From an uncultured Treponema sp. (GTDB taxonomy: Bacteria > Spirochaetota > Spirochaetia > Treponematales > Treponemataceae), in contig CALFJF010000038.1 of assembly GCA_937877535.1 (NCBI GenBank), forward strand, positions 1-24,572: a stretch of 24,572 bases of DNA, given 5' to 3'. Of this stretch, positions 13,580 to 21,579 are shown piece after piece; position 1 is the first letter of the stretch; each line of letters begins with the position of its first letter. Below the pieces are notes generated by a model that saw only the letters and a program-made list of their open reading frames with translations, did no database searches and was not told where the DNA came from. The translations under genes and the position numbers were made by a program.

Positions 13580-16101
13580 ATGGAAAAAAAGAAGTATACA
13601 GAGCATATAAAAAAACTGCCGATTTTTTCGCATTTGGACGAAATTTGCGACCGCCTCAAAAAGTCCAAAAATCGAATTCTCGTTCTTACGGCAGAAACCG
13701 CCGCTGGAAAATCAACCGCTCTTCCGCTCGCGCTTTTAAATCACTTTCCAAAAAAATAATCATGCTAGAGCCACGAAGACTTGCCGCGCTTTCGGTCGCT
13801 CAAAGAGTTGCAGAAAATCTCGGCGAGGAAGTTGGCAAAACAGCAGGCTACCGCTTTCATCTTGAATCAAACGTGTCAAAAAACACGCGCTTTGAAGTTG
13901 TAACCGAAGCGATTTTGACAAAAAAACTGCAAAACGACCCAACGCTTGACGGCGTGAGCGTTGTTGTTTTGGACGAATTTCACGAACGCTCGATTCACGC
14001 AGACCTTGCGCTCGCGTTTTTGCTTGAAACAATGGAAATCCGCGATGACATTTTTCTTCTCATAATGAGCGCAACGATGGAAAGCAAGGAAATTGCGGAT
14101 TTTTTGGGCGCAGAAACGCTCCACATTCAAGGGCGGCTTTTTCCCGTCAAAATCGAATATCGTCCAAAAGAAACGGTGGAGCAATGTGTTGCTTCCATTC
14201 TTTTTGAGGAAGATTTCCACAAGGACAAAACGCGACTTTCCGAACAATCGGTAGGTTGTCCACATTTTATCCACGAAAATGTGGACAACCTGTGGAAAAA
14301 CAGTGGAACGCAGACGGAAAATGTGGATTTCGAGAGAGAAAATGTGGATAAAATTCCCGAAAATGTGGATAGTTTTTCGAGTTTTCCACAAACTCCTTTG
14401 TTTCGCACGGACTCGATTCTTGTGTTTCTTCCGGGCATTTTTGAACTCAGAACATGCAAATCGCGTCTTTTAGAGAAAATCGGCAACCGCGCGGACGTTT
14501 TTATTCTCCACAGTTCCACGCCATTTTTTGAGCAAAAGAAAATCCTTTCCCCCGCGCAACTTTCATCACCGCGCCGCGTCATTCTTTCATCTTCAATCGC
14601 AGAAACAAGCCTTACGATTCCAGGCGTTTCGTTCGTAATCGATAGCGGATTTTGCAGAATAAACCGATTAAAACCGTCGCTTGGAATGTCTCACCTTGAA
14701 ACGGAACGAGAAAGCGCGTTTAACGCCACGCAAAGAGCGGGTCGCGCAGGACGAAATGCGGGCGGAACGGCAATTCGTTTATGGAACAAAACCGATGTTC
14801 TTTTGGAAAAATCTTCGCCAGAAATCACGCGCACAGAACTTTCGCTTCTCGTGCTCGAATGTAGCGCGTGGGGCGTTACCGACGCAAACGGCTTAAAATG
14901 GCTCACTCCGCCGCCCGAAGCCGCTTGGAACGAAGCAAAAAAACTGCTTTTGAGTCTTGGCTGCATCGATGAAAACGGAAAAATCACGCCTCTTGGAACC
15001 GCTTGCCTTTGCCTTCCTTTGAATCCGCGGCTTTCTTGCGTTGCGCTTTCGGCAAAAAACGCGCTTTTGACGGTTCTTCGATTTTCAGAATTCGCACAAA
15101 GCGCAAAAGAGTTGCAAGAGCGATTTTTGCGCACGTTATCAAAACGAATCGAACGAACGGGAAGAAGTCTTCCAGAATCAAAACAAATCGGAGAAATCGT
15201 GCTTTCAGGCTTTCCTGACAGAATCGCAAAACGGTGCGCACTCGGAAACGACTTTACCGAATATCAATTTCCGTCGGGAAGAAAGGCTCGACTCGCCATT
15301 CCAAACGGCGCGCTCTGGATTGTTGCGATTGAAGTTGACGCAGGAGAATCGGTCGGATTTATTCAAGAATACGAAAAAATTGAAAACGCGGAAGCAGAAA
15401 AATGGATTTTTGAAAGAGCAAAAAGCAAAATCGACCTGTCGTTTGACGAAAAAACGGGAAAAATCGAAAAATCGGAAATCGTTTTTTTTGGCGAAATCGA
15501 ATTAAAGCGAAAAAAATGCCCCGTTTCAAAAAACGATTTTTTGGAAGCACTCTGCCAAAGCGTTGAAAAACGGGGACTTTCGAGCCTTCCGATTGATAGC
15601 GAAACTGCCGAATTTCTTGTTCGTGCAGAATTTTGTGCGCGTTACGCAAACGACGATGCTCTTTTTGAAAAACTGACTTCGCTTCAAAAAAACGTGCGCG
15701 AGTGGCTTTTGCCGTTTTTGTCGAGCGAAAAAATCTCGGAAACGGTTGTCAAAAACGCGCTCAAATGGCATTTAGATGCACACAAAATCGACGAAAACGC
15801 GCCAAAAGAAATGGTGCTTCCGAACGGCAAAAAAAATCGACTTCGATACGAAAAATCGGGAAACGAAATTCGCGTGATTCTTGAGTGCATAATTCAGCGG
15901 CTCTTTGGCGTTTTTGAAACGCCAAAAGTCCTCGGAAAGCGGGTGCTTTTGCGCCTTCTTTCTCCCGCCCGTCGCCCGCTTCAAATTACAGACGATTTAG
16001 AGCATTTTTGGAGCGGTTCGTGGCAAGAAATTTGCAAAGAAATGAAAGGTCGATACCCAAAACACAATTGGAACTACCGCGTGATAGACAAAATCGAATA
16101 A
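13580..16101 (+). CDS. hrpB: ATP-dependent helicase HrpB, interrupted by a one-base frame change
   Basis: The true N-terminus starts at the ATG at 13580, giving MEKKKYTEHIKKLPIF and then Walker A in TAETAAGKSTALP (about residues 37-49). That frame hits TAA at 13757, but the rest of the protein continues without loss one frame back, from KKIIMLEPRRLAALSVAQR (motif Ia) onward. Joined at the A7 run (13750-13756) the product is about 840 residues, normal for HrpB. Later motifs are DEFHER (II), SATM (III), LVFLPG (IV region), and QRAGRAGR (VI), followed by HA2 and the C-terminal HrpB domain ending PRHNW-like (here YPKHNW). These are DEAH-box RNA helicases of uncertain role. About 55 residues with ENVD repeats are inserted before motif IV. 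The gene may be a recent pseudogene, contain a sequencing error, or use -1 slippage. The longer frame from 13564 translates the wrong frame at its start. No clear ribosome site precedes 13580. Confidence 0.85.
13750..13759 (+). other. Frame-change site in hrpB: A7 run followed by TAA
   Basis: In the Walker A frame the codons are CCA AAA AAA TAA. A -1 slip on the heptamer A-AAA-AAA gives P-K-K-I-I-M, which restores exactly the expected HrpB motif Ia context. One more A in the run would do the same in the DNA. The site therefore looks either like a single-base deletion in a homopolymer or a natural slippage site. Confidence 0.85.
14254..14390. repeat. Cluster of DnaA-box-like nonamers inside hrpB, with a 15-base inverted repeat
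   Basis: Eight TGTGGA/TCCACA-type nonamers occur in 135 bases. Three fit TTWTNCACA on one strand or the other: 14291-14299, 14343-14351 (the perfect TTATCCACA box, on the minus strand) and 14382-14390. Near matches are at 14256, 14267, 14280, 14322 and 14364. The first part forms a perfect inverted repeat, GGTTGTCCACATTTT (14254-14268) and its complement (14276-14290) around a seven-base loop. In hrpB this encodes repeated ENVD units absent from usual HrpB proteins, so the block looks like an in-frame insertion. Confidence 0.8.
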
Positions 16102-16135
16102 AAAAAACGGAATCTTTGTATTTCAAAAGATTCCG
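16102..16135 (-). terminator. Intrinsic terminator of tRNA-Pro
   Basis: On the minus strand a perfect ten-base stem (CGGAATCTTT at 16108-16117 pairing with 16126-16135) is followed by at least six T (16102-16107). It lies five bases after the tRNA 3' end, so it fits as the tRNA terminator; it also sits directly after the hrpB stop codon on the other strand. Confidence 0.88.
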
Positions 16136-16140
16136 CAAAG

Positions 16141-16214
16141 TCGGGCTAACCGAATTCGAATCGGTGACCCCAAGTCCCCCAGACTTGTACGCTAACCAGC
16201 TGCGCTATAGCCCG
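16141..16214 (-). tRNA. tRNA-Pro (anticodon GGG)
   Basis: The 74-base minus-strand sequence folds as a cloverleaf. The acceptor arms are CGGGCTA and TAGCCCG with discriminator A. The D arm is GCGC/GCGT with AGCTGGTTA in the loop. The anticodon stem is CAAGT/ACTTG around CTGGGGG, giving anticodon GGG for proline CCC codons. The T arm is ACCGA/TCGGT with TTCGAAT. The 3' CCA is not encoded and must be added after transcription. Confidence 0.95.
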
Positions 16215-16267
16215 ATAAATCGAGATATTTTGAAACGCGATTTTCAAAACATCTCCCATTTCAAAAA

Positions 16268-16276
16268 AGTATAGCA
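16268..16276 (-). promoter_or_regulatory. Possible extended -10 promoter of tRNA-Pro
   Basis: On the minus strand TGCTATACT gives a TATACT hexamer with an upstream TG pair (extended -10), about 54 bases before the tRNA 5' end. No convincing -35 hexamer is seen at the right distance. Confidence 0.4.
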
Positions 16277-16525
16277 AAAACAAAAAAAAGAGGGAAGTAA
16301 CAAAACGCTTTTTGATTTTATTTGTACGCAAAACAGAATGTTCTGTTCCCTACCACAAAGTGCGCAAATCCGCTAAAATGCTTTTTTAATATGAAAATGG
16401 GCGCTGTACATTTCCTTACGCTGATGAACGGAACGCGCGGGCATGCTGTTTTTGTTGCGTGTTGACTGAATTCAGGTTTGGATTCAGTTTTTTTTGCACG
16501 GATTTTGGAAGGAACAGGAGGAAAA
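16277..16525 (+). other. Gap between tRNA-Pro and the DUF262 gene: palindrome, in-frame leader frame and terminator-like hairpin
   Basis: The gap holds a seven-base palindrome AACAGAA-tg-TTCTGTT (16332-16347), possibly an operator, and a TAAAAT hexamer (16374-16379) without a clear -35. From the ATG at 16391 a 24-residue frame (MKMGAVHFLTLMNG onward) runs to a TGA at 16463-16465. The same frame then stays open through the hairpin into the DUF262 gene at 16526, so one TGA alone separates them. No ribosome site precedes 16391. Confidence 0.5.
16465..16495 (+). terminator. Terminator-like hairpin in the DUF262 leader
   Basis: ACTGAAT (16465-16471) pairs with ATTCAGT (16482-16488) and is followed by eight T (16488-16495). 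It stands 30 bases upstream of the DUF262 start and overlaps the last base of the TGA at 16463. It could end an upstream transcript or work as an attenuator. Confidence 0.6.
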
Positions 16526-18649
16526 ATGAAAGGCGAAGCAAAGCTTCTCGTAAAATTTTTGGACGGCTCAGAAAATCGCTATATAATTCCCGTTTATCAG
16601 AGAAATTACGACTGGACGCAAAAGCAATGCAAGCAGTTGTTTGACGATTTGGTTCACGTTTCAAAAGAAGGGCGGAAAAAGCATTTCTTTGGAAGCATTG
16701 TGTCAACGCTTGCGGCAAATGGCGGAGGGTCGGACTACCTTATAATCGACGGGCAGCAGCGCATCACGACCGTTTCAATTCTGTTTGTCGCCATTGTGAA
16801 TTTACTGAAATCGAAAAAGGTTTCTTCGGAAGATGAAAAACTCGTCCGCTACATAGAGAATAAATTCATTGTTGACGAATACAGCCCTGAAGTGCGCAAA
16901 CTTCGGCTAAAGCCGATAAAGGACGACTGCACGGCATTCGACAAGCTCGTTGCGGGTGACGAGGAGGAATTTGAGAAAGGCTCGAACATAACCCAGAACT
17001 ACGAATATTTCTGTTCAAGGATTTGCTCGGGCGAGATTTCCGTGGACGACCTCTTCGCATCGATAAAAAAACTGGAGATTATTGACATTTTCGTTGACAA
17101 GGACGAGAACCCGCAGCTCATTTTTGAGAGCCTGAACTCGACAGGGCTTGATTTGACGGAAGCGGATAAAATCCGCAACTTTATCCTTATGGGACTGGAC
17201 TCGCAACTGCAGAACGAGTATTACGAAAAATATTGGAACAAAATCGAAAAATACACCGATTATGCCGTAAGCGACTTCATACGCCATTACCTGACGCTCA
17301 AGCAGAAAAAAATCCCGAACGTCAAGGCGGTTTACTTCGCATTCAAGGATTACGTCAAACAACTGAAGTTCACCCCCGCAGAATACGGAACGCTTTTGTC
17401 AGACCTGCTTTTCTTCGCAAAGATTTATGCTCTGATTCTGGGCAAGAAAGTCTTGGAGATTCCCGTTTCAAACACGATTCTTGCGACGCTCAGGCGGCTT
17501 GACCTCATCGACGTGTCCGTGAGCTATCCTTTCTTGCTCGCCCTGTTCGGTGCGTTTGCCCGCGGAGAAATCCCGGAATCGGACGTCAACAAATCACTTG
17601 AGTGCGTGGAGTCGTTCGTCTTCCGAAGGATTATGTGCGCCCTGCCGACGAATGCTCTCAACAAGATTTTCTGCACCTTGGATTCCGACATCAAGAGGCT
17701 CAACAAATCAGGCTCGCCCTACTCCAGCGTCCTGGTTTACGTCCTTGAAAGCAAGACCAATTCCGCGGAATTCCCGAAAGACAAAGATTTTTCAAAAGCA
17801 ATCCGCGAAAAGAACGTCTATAAAATGCAGAAAAAAAACAAGCAGTATCTTTTTGACCGACTGGAAAACAAGGGCACGGTGGAACACGTCAACGTGATAG
17901 AACTTATGGACAGCACGGACGACACAAATAAACTGACAATAGAACACATCATGCCGCGAACGCTTTCTGCAGATTGGAAACGAGACCTCGGCGAAAATTG
18001 GAAGGAGATTTTCGACACTCGCCTGCACACGCTCCCCAACCTGACGCTCACTGGTTACAATTCAAAATACGGAAACGAGCGTTTTTCCGTAAAAAAGACG
18101 ATTGAACACGGCTTCAAAGACAGCGGACTGAACATCAACAAGATTCTTCTTGACTTCGACAAATGGACTGAAACCGAGATGAACGCGCGATGCGATGCCC
18201 TCACGGAAGAAATGATTTCCCTGTGGGCGTATCCAACCACAGATTTTGTTCCTCCGACCGATATGCTTGACGAGATTTCCCTTGAGGATGGCGAGGACCT
18301 TACGGGACGAAAACTAGTTTCGTTCCAATATGCCGACAACGGCGAGCAAAAAACGAGCCAGTGGGTCGAGATGTACACGTCGGTCGCAAAATATCTGTTT
18401 TCCGAGGATTACGCGCCTATGGCATCTCTAGCCGCAAGCGAGCAGATGATTGACATTTCGTTCGACAAGTCCGGTGTTTCAGGCTGGAACGAAATCGGGA
18501 ACGGAATCTACATCTACAAGGCGAACAGCACCATTGCAAAGCAGCACATCCTTGAGAAAATTTTTGACGAATACGGAAAGGACAAGTCCGAGCTGATATT
18601 CTGCCTTCAGCCAAAAAGGACTGATGAAACGGCAGCCGAAGAGAATTGA
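16526..18649 (+). CDS. DUF262/DUF1524 protein, GmrSD-like restriction-type nuclease
   Basis: The ATG at 16526 is used because AGGAGG lies six bases upstream; earlier in-frame codons pass through the leader hairpin. The 707-residue product begins with a DUF262 domain: IIPVYQRNYDW (about residues 20-30), HFFGSIV and IDGQQRITT (about 74-82, the ParB-like nucleotide-binding motif), then LIFESLNSTGLDLTEADKIRNF. A DUF1524 His-Me-finger nuclease segment follows with IEHIMP (about 472-477) and LPNLTLTGYNSKYGNERFSVKK. The last 120 residues form an extra alpha/beta domain (QWVEMYTSVAKYLF, ending LIFCLQPKR) of a kind I have seen at the end of other restriction-related proteins. Known relatives (GmrSD, type IV) cut modified phage DNA. 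It heads a co-directional group with half-carB and the LRR gene; its codon use is intermediate between the AT-rich left and GC-rich right parts. Confidence 0.88.
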   Translation: MKGEAKLLVKFLDGSENRYIIPVYQRNYDWTQKQCKQLFDDLVHVSKEGRKKHFFGSIVSTLAANGGGSDYLIIDGQQRITTVSILFVAIVNLLKSKKVSSEDEKLVRYIENKFIVDEYSPEVRKLRLKPIKDDCTAFDKLVAGDEEEFEKGSNITQNYEYFCSRICSGEISVDDLFASIKKLEIIDIFVDKDENPQLIFESLNSTGLDLTEADKIRNFILMGLDSQLQNEYYEKYWNKIEKYTDYAVSDFIRHYLTLKQKKIPNVKAVYFAFKDYVKQLKFTPAEYGTLLSDLLFFAKIYALILGKKVLEIPVSNTILATLRRLDLIDVSVSYPFLLALFGAFARGEIPESDVNKSLECVESFVFRRIMCALPTNALNKIFCTLDSDIKRLNKSGSPYSSVLVYVLESKTNSAEFPKDKDFSKAIREKNVYKMQKKNKQYLFDRLENKGTVEHVNVIELMDSTDDTNKLTIEHIMPRTLSADWKRDLGENWKEIFDTRLHTLPNLTLTGYNSKYGNERFSVKKTIEHGFKDSGLNINKILLDFDKWTETEMNARCDALTEEMISLWAYPTTDFVPPTDMLDEISLEDGEDLTGRKLVSFQYADNGEQKTSQWVEMYTSVAKYLFSEDYAPMASLAASEQMIDISFDKSGVSGWNEIGNGIYIYKANSTIAKQHILEKIFDEYGKDKSELIFCLQPKRTDETAAEEN

Positions 18650-18669
18650 TAGAAAAGGAGATACATACA

Positions 18670-20226
18670 ATGCCACTGAACAAAGACATCCACAAGGTTA
18701 TGGTCATCGGGTCGGGACCCATCATCATCGGGCAGGCGGCGGAGTTCGACTACGCGGGGAGCCAGGCGTGCAAGGCCCTCAAGGAGCAGGGGCTTGAGGT
18801 CGTGCTGGTGAACTCGAACCCGGCGACGCTCATGACCGACCACGCGATGGCGGACCACATCTACATCGAGCCGCTCATCCCCGAGACGATTGAGAGAATC
18901 ATCGAGAAGGAGAAGCCCGACTCGATTCTTTCCTCGCTCGGCGGGCAGACGGGGCTCACGCTCTGCATGGAGCTCGCCAAGTCGGGCTTTTTGGAGAGCC
19001 ACGGCGTGCGGCTTTTGGGCGCGAAGCCCGAGACAATCGACAAGGCGGAGGACCGCCAGATGTTCAAGGACACGATGGAGTCCATCGGCGAGCCGTGCAT
19101 TCCGAGCAAGGTGGTGACGACGTACGAGGACGCGCTCGACTTCGCCAAGAACGGAATCGGCCTGCCCGCAATCATACGCCCCGCGTTCACGCTCGGCGGG
19201 ACGGGCGGCGGCATCGCGAGCACCTGGGAGGAGTTCGACGAAATCGCGCACAACGGGCTGCACCGCTCGCCCATCCACCAAATCCTTGTGGAGAAGTGCA
19301 TATCGGGCTGGAAGGAGGTGGAGTTCGAGGTGATGAGAGACCACGCGGGGAACGTCCTCACGGTCTGCTCGATGGAGAACTTCGACCCGGTGGGCGTGCA
19401 CACGGGCGACTCGATTGTCATCGCGCCCACGGTGACGCTCTCGGACAAGGAGTACCAGATGCTCCGGAGCGCGGCGCTCAACATCATCAGCTCGCTTGAG
19501 ATGGAGGGCGGGTGCAACTGCCAGTTCGCGCTCAAGCCCGACAGCTTCGAGTACGCGGTCATCGAGGTGAACCCGCGCGTCTCGCGCTCGTCCGCGCTCG
19601 CGTCGAAGGCGACGGGCTACCCAATTGCCAAGGTCGCAGCCCTCATCGCAATCGGCTACAATTTGGACGAAATCCCCAACTTCGTGACGAAGAAGACGGC
19701 GGCGTGCTTCGAGCCTGTTTTGGATTATGTCGTCGTGAAGTTCCCCAAGTTCCCGTTCGACAAGTTCGTGTACGCGGCGCGACGCTTGAGCACGCAGATG
19801 AAGGCGACGGGCGAGGTGATGGCGATTGCCCACACGTTCGAGGCGGCAATAATGAAGGCGGCGCGCGGCGCGGAAATCGGCGTGGATTCGCTCAACCTGC
19901 CGATTTTTGAGGAGGAGGACGACGCGAAAATCCGCGAGCGCGTGGGCGAATGCACCGACCAGCGCATCTTCGCGGTCTTCCAGGCGATAAAGCGGAACAT
20001 CCTTTCGATAGAAGAAATCAACAGAATCACGAGAATCGACCCGTGGTTCCTGAACAAGCTCAAGAACCTCGCCGACATGGAGCGTCATTTTGCCGACGTG
20101 CGGGCGAGAAATGCGATTCTCACGCAGGCAGAATACAACGAGGCAAAAAATCTCGGATACCCAGACAGTGTAATTGAAAAGATGACAAATCTTTCAATCG
20201 AAAAAACTGAAGGACGGAGCGCGTAA
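18670..20226 (+). CDS. carB: Carbamoyl-phosphate synthase large subunit, N-terminal half only
   Basis: The ATG at 18670 (MPLNKDIHKVMVIGSGPIIIGQ) has AAGGAG nine bases upstream; a TTG at 18646 overlaps the DUF262 stop and is not favoured. The 518 residues cover the carboxyphosphate ATP-grasp unit and the oligomerisation domain of CarB. Key residues are visible: IIRPAFTLGGTGGG, QILVEKCISGWKEVEFEVMRD, FDPVGVHTGDSIVIAP, and QFALKPD followed by VIEVNPRVSRSSALASKATGYP. Complete CarB has about 1,070 residues with a second ATP-grasp half and an MGS domain; here the frame stops just past NAILTQAEYNEAKNLGYPDSVI. The first half shows no broken motif. It is strongly G+C-rich (72% in 19561-19620) except for its last 100 bases. 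Full function would need a second-half partner elsewhere or a homodimer. Confidence 0.9.
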   Translation: MPLNKDIHKVMVIGSGPIIIGQAAEFDYAGSQACKALKEQGLEVVLVNSNPATLMTDHAMADHIYIEPLIPETIERIIEKEKPDSILSSLGGQTGLTLCMELAKSGFLESHGVRLLGAKPETIDKAEDRQMFKDTMESIGEPCIPSKVVTTYEDALDFAKNGIGLPAIIRPAFTLGGTGGGIASTWEEFDEIAHNGLHRSPIHQILVEKCISGWKEVEFEVMRDHAGNVLTVCSMENFDPVGVHTGDSIVIAPTVTLSDKEYQMLRSAALNIISSLEMEGGCNCQFALKPDSFEYAVIEVNPRVSRSSALASKATGYPIAKVAALIAIGYNLDEIPNFVTKKTAACFEPVLDYVVVKFPKFPFDKFVYAARRLSTQMKATGEVMAIAHTFEAAIMKAARGAEIGVDSLNLPIFEEEDDAKIRERVGECTDQRIFAVFQAIKRNILSIEEINRITRIDPWFLNKLKNLADMERHFADVRARNAILTQAEYNEAKNLGYPDSVIEKMTNLSIEKTEGRSA

Positions 20227-20270
20227 GAAAACCAAAAACAGTCCTGCAGCCATAAACGCAAGGAGAAAAT

Positions 20271-21497
20271 ATGTCAAAAATCATTGACGGAATCAAGTAT
20301 TCAGACGACATGAAGATGGTTGAGGACGCTGCAAGCAAGGACATCTCAAGCGCAGTGATAGCGGATGGCGTTACAAAAATCGGCGAGCGGGCGTTCCATG
20401 ACTGCTCGTCGATTTCATCGGTCGTGATTCCCGAGAGCGTTACAGAAATCGGCAACGGGGCGTTCTCTGGTTGCTCATCGCTTGCGTCCGTGGAATTCGG
20501 CGGCACAAAAGCGCAGTGGGACGCGGTTAAAGGAAAGAAGGAACTTTTCCTCTATGTTCCCGCGACGAGCGTGAAGTGTGCAGACGGGGAATGGCAGAAG
20601 CCCGTTCTTTTGGTGGAAGCAGGCATTGCCGTAAAATGCCTCGACAAGAGCGCGACAAGCGTGGAAATCCCTGCGGGCATTACAAAAATCGGCGGGTATG
20701 CGTTCAAGGGCTGCACGTCGCTTTCGTCCGTGGTGATTCCTGCGGGCGTTACGGAAATCGACGGGTGGGCGTTCGAGGGCTGCACGTCGCTTTCGTCCGT
20801 GGAGATTCCCGAGAGCGTTAAGGAAATCGGCTGGGGGGCGTTTCGTGACTGCTCGTCGCTTGCGTCCGTGGTGATTTCTGCGGGCGTTACGGAAATCGAC
20901 AGGAGTGCGTTCGAGGGCTGCTCGTCGCTTGCGTCCGTGGAGTTCGGCGGCACAAAAGCGCAGTGGAACGCAGTTAAAGGAAAGGAGGGGCTTTTCCTCT
21001 ATGTTCCCGCGACGAGCGTGAAGTGTGCCGACGGCGAGTGGCAGAAGCCCGTTCTTTTGGTGGAGGCTGGCGTTGCCGTGAAATTGCTCGACAAAACCGC
21101 GACAAGTGTGAAAATCCCCGATGGTGTTACGGAAATCGGCGTGGGTGCGTTCGAGGGCTGCAAGTCGCTTGCGTCCGTTGTTATTCCTGAGGGCGTTACA
21201 AAAATCGGCGGGTATGCGTTCGATGGTTGCTCGTCGCTTGCGTCGGTTGTGATTCCTGCGGGCGTTACGGAAATCGACGAGAGCGCGTTCGAGGGCTGCA
21301 CGTCGCTTGCGTCTGTGGTTATCCCTGCTGGCGTTACGGAAATCGGCTGGCAGGCGTTCTTTGGCTGCCCGTCGCTTTTGTCCATGGAATTCGCTGGAAC
21401 TATGGCAGATTGGGAAGCGGTGAAAAAAGGCAATGCTTGGAACAATGGCGTTCCCGCAAAAAGCGTGAAGTGCTCCGACGGCGACGCGGAACTGTAG
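20271..21497 (+). CDS. BspA/TpLRR-type leucine-rich repeat protein
   Basis: The 408-residue product, with AAGGAG before the ATG at 20271, consists mostly of about 23-residue repeats of the form VTEIGxxAFxGCSSLASVVIPAG, which identifies the LRR_5 (BspA or Treponema pallidum LRR) family. Such proteins often mediate adhesion or protein binding. Two repeats are replaced by a longer insert with a GGTKAQWDAVKG segment and a VPATSVKCADGEWQKPVLLVEAG segment; this whole stretch occurs twice, 149 codons apart. There is no signal peptide or lipobox (it begins MSKIIDGIKYSDDMKMVED), so it may be cytoplasmic or exported by another route. It follows half-carB after 44 bases and ends at a strong terminator. 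Confidence 0.92.
   Translation: MSKIIDGIKYSDDMKMVEDAASKDISSAVIADGVTKIGERAFHDCSSISSVVIPESVTEIGNGAFSGCSSLASVEFGGTKAQWDAVKGKKELFLYVPATSVKCADGEWQKPVLLVEAGIAVKCLDKSATSVEIPAGITKIGGYAFKGCTSLSSVVIPAGVTEIDGWAFEGCTSLSSVEIPESVKEIGWGAFRDCSSLASVVISAGVTEIDRSAFEGCSSLASVEFGGTKAQWNAVKGKEGLFLYVPATSVKCADGEWQKPVLLVEAGVAVKLLDKTATSVKIPDGVTEIGVGAFEGCKSLASVVIPEGVTKIGGYAFDGCSSLASVVIPAGVTEIDESAFEGCTSLASVVIPAGVTEIGWQAFFGCPSLLSMEFAGTMADWEAVKKGNAWNNGVPAKSVKCSDGDAEL
20490..20670 (+). repeat. Internal duplication in the LRR gene, first copy
   Basis: This stretch, from GTGGAATTCGGCGGCACAAA onward, matches 20937-21117 with a constant offset of 447 bases (149 codons) and only scattered mismatches. It encodes the AQWxAVKG and DGEWQKPVLLVEAG segments. 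Confidence 0.88.
20937..21117 (+). repeat. Internal duplication in the LRR gene, second copy
   Basis: This is the second copy of the 447-base-period duplication described at 20490. The offset is a multiple of three, so the frame is kept, and the tandem unit spans several LRRs. Confidence 0.88.
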
Positions 21498-21507
21498 CGC
21501 GGCGGGC

Positions 21508-21547
21508 AAAAAAGGCGGCTCTGAGAAAAATCGGGACCGCCTTTTTT
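21508..21547 (+). terminator. Intrinsic terminator of the LRR gene
   Basis: AAAAAAGGCGG (21508-21518) pairs with CCGCCTTTTTT (21537-21547), leaving an 18-base loop and ending in a T-run, ten bases after the stop codon. The A/T ends may allow function in both directions. Confidence 0.85.
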
Positions 21548-21579
21548 GCTTTGCGCGCGGAGTTTGTCCGTGCCAGCAC

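Noticed and set aside
13564..13750. Start of hrpB at 13564
   Set aside because: The first 60 residues from this start are the wrong frame; the Walker A motif is encoded from 13580 in the neighbouring frame.
14254..14390. Replication origin
   Set aside because: The DnaA-box-like cluster is inside a coding gene and there is no dnaA, dnaN or AT-rich unwinding region nearby. A binding or titration site, or an inserted repeat, fits better.
18607..20088. 493-codon minus-strand reading frame opposite carB, rich in Arg, His and Val
   Set aside because: It is the complement of a gene with strong CarB similarity and G/C third positions, which leave few stops on the other strand. Its composition is not protein-like.
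20470..21400. CRISPR-like array
   Set aside because: The regular repeats here are protein-coding LRR units kept in frame; the spacers are not unique and there are no cas genes.
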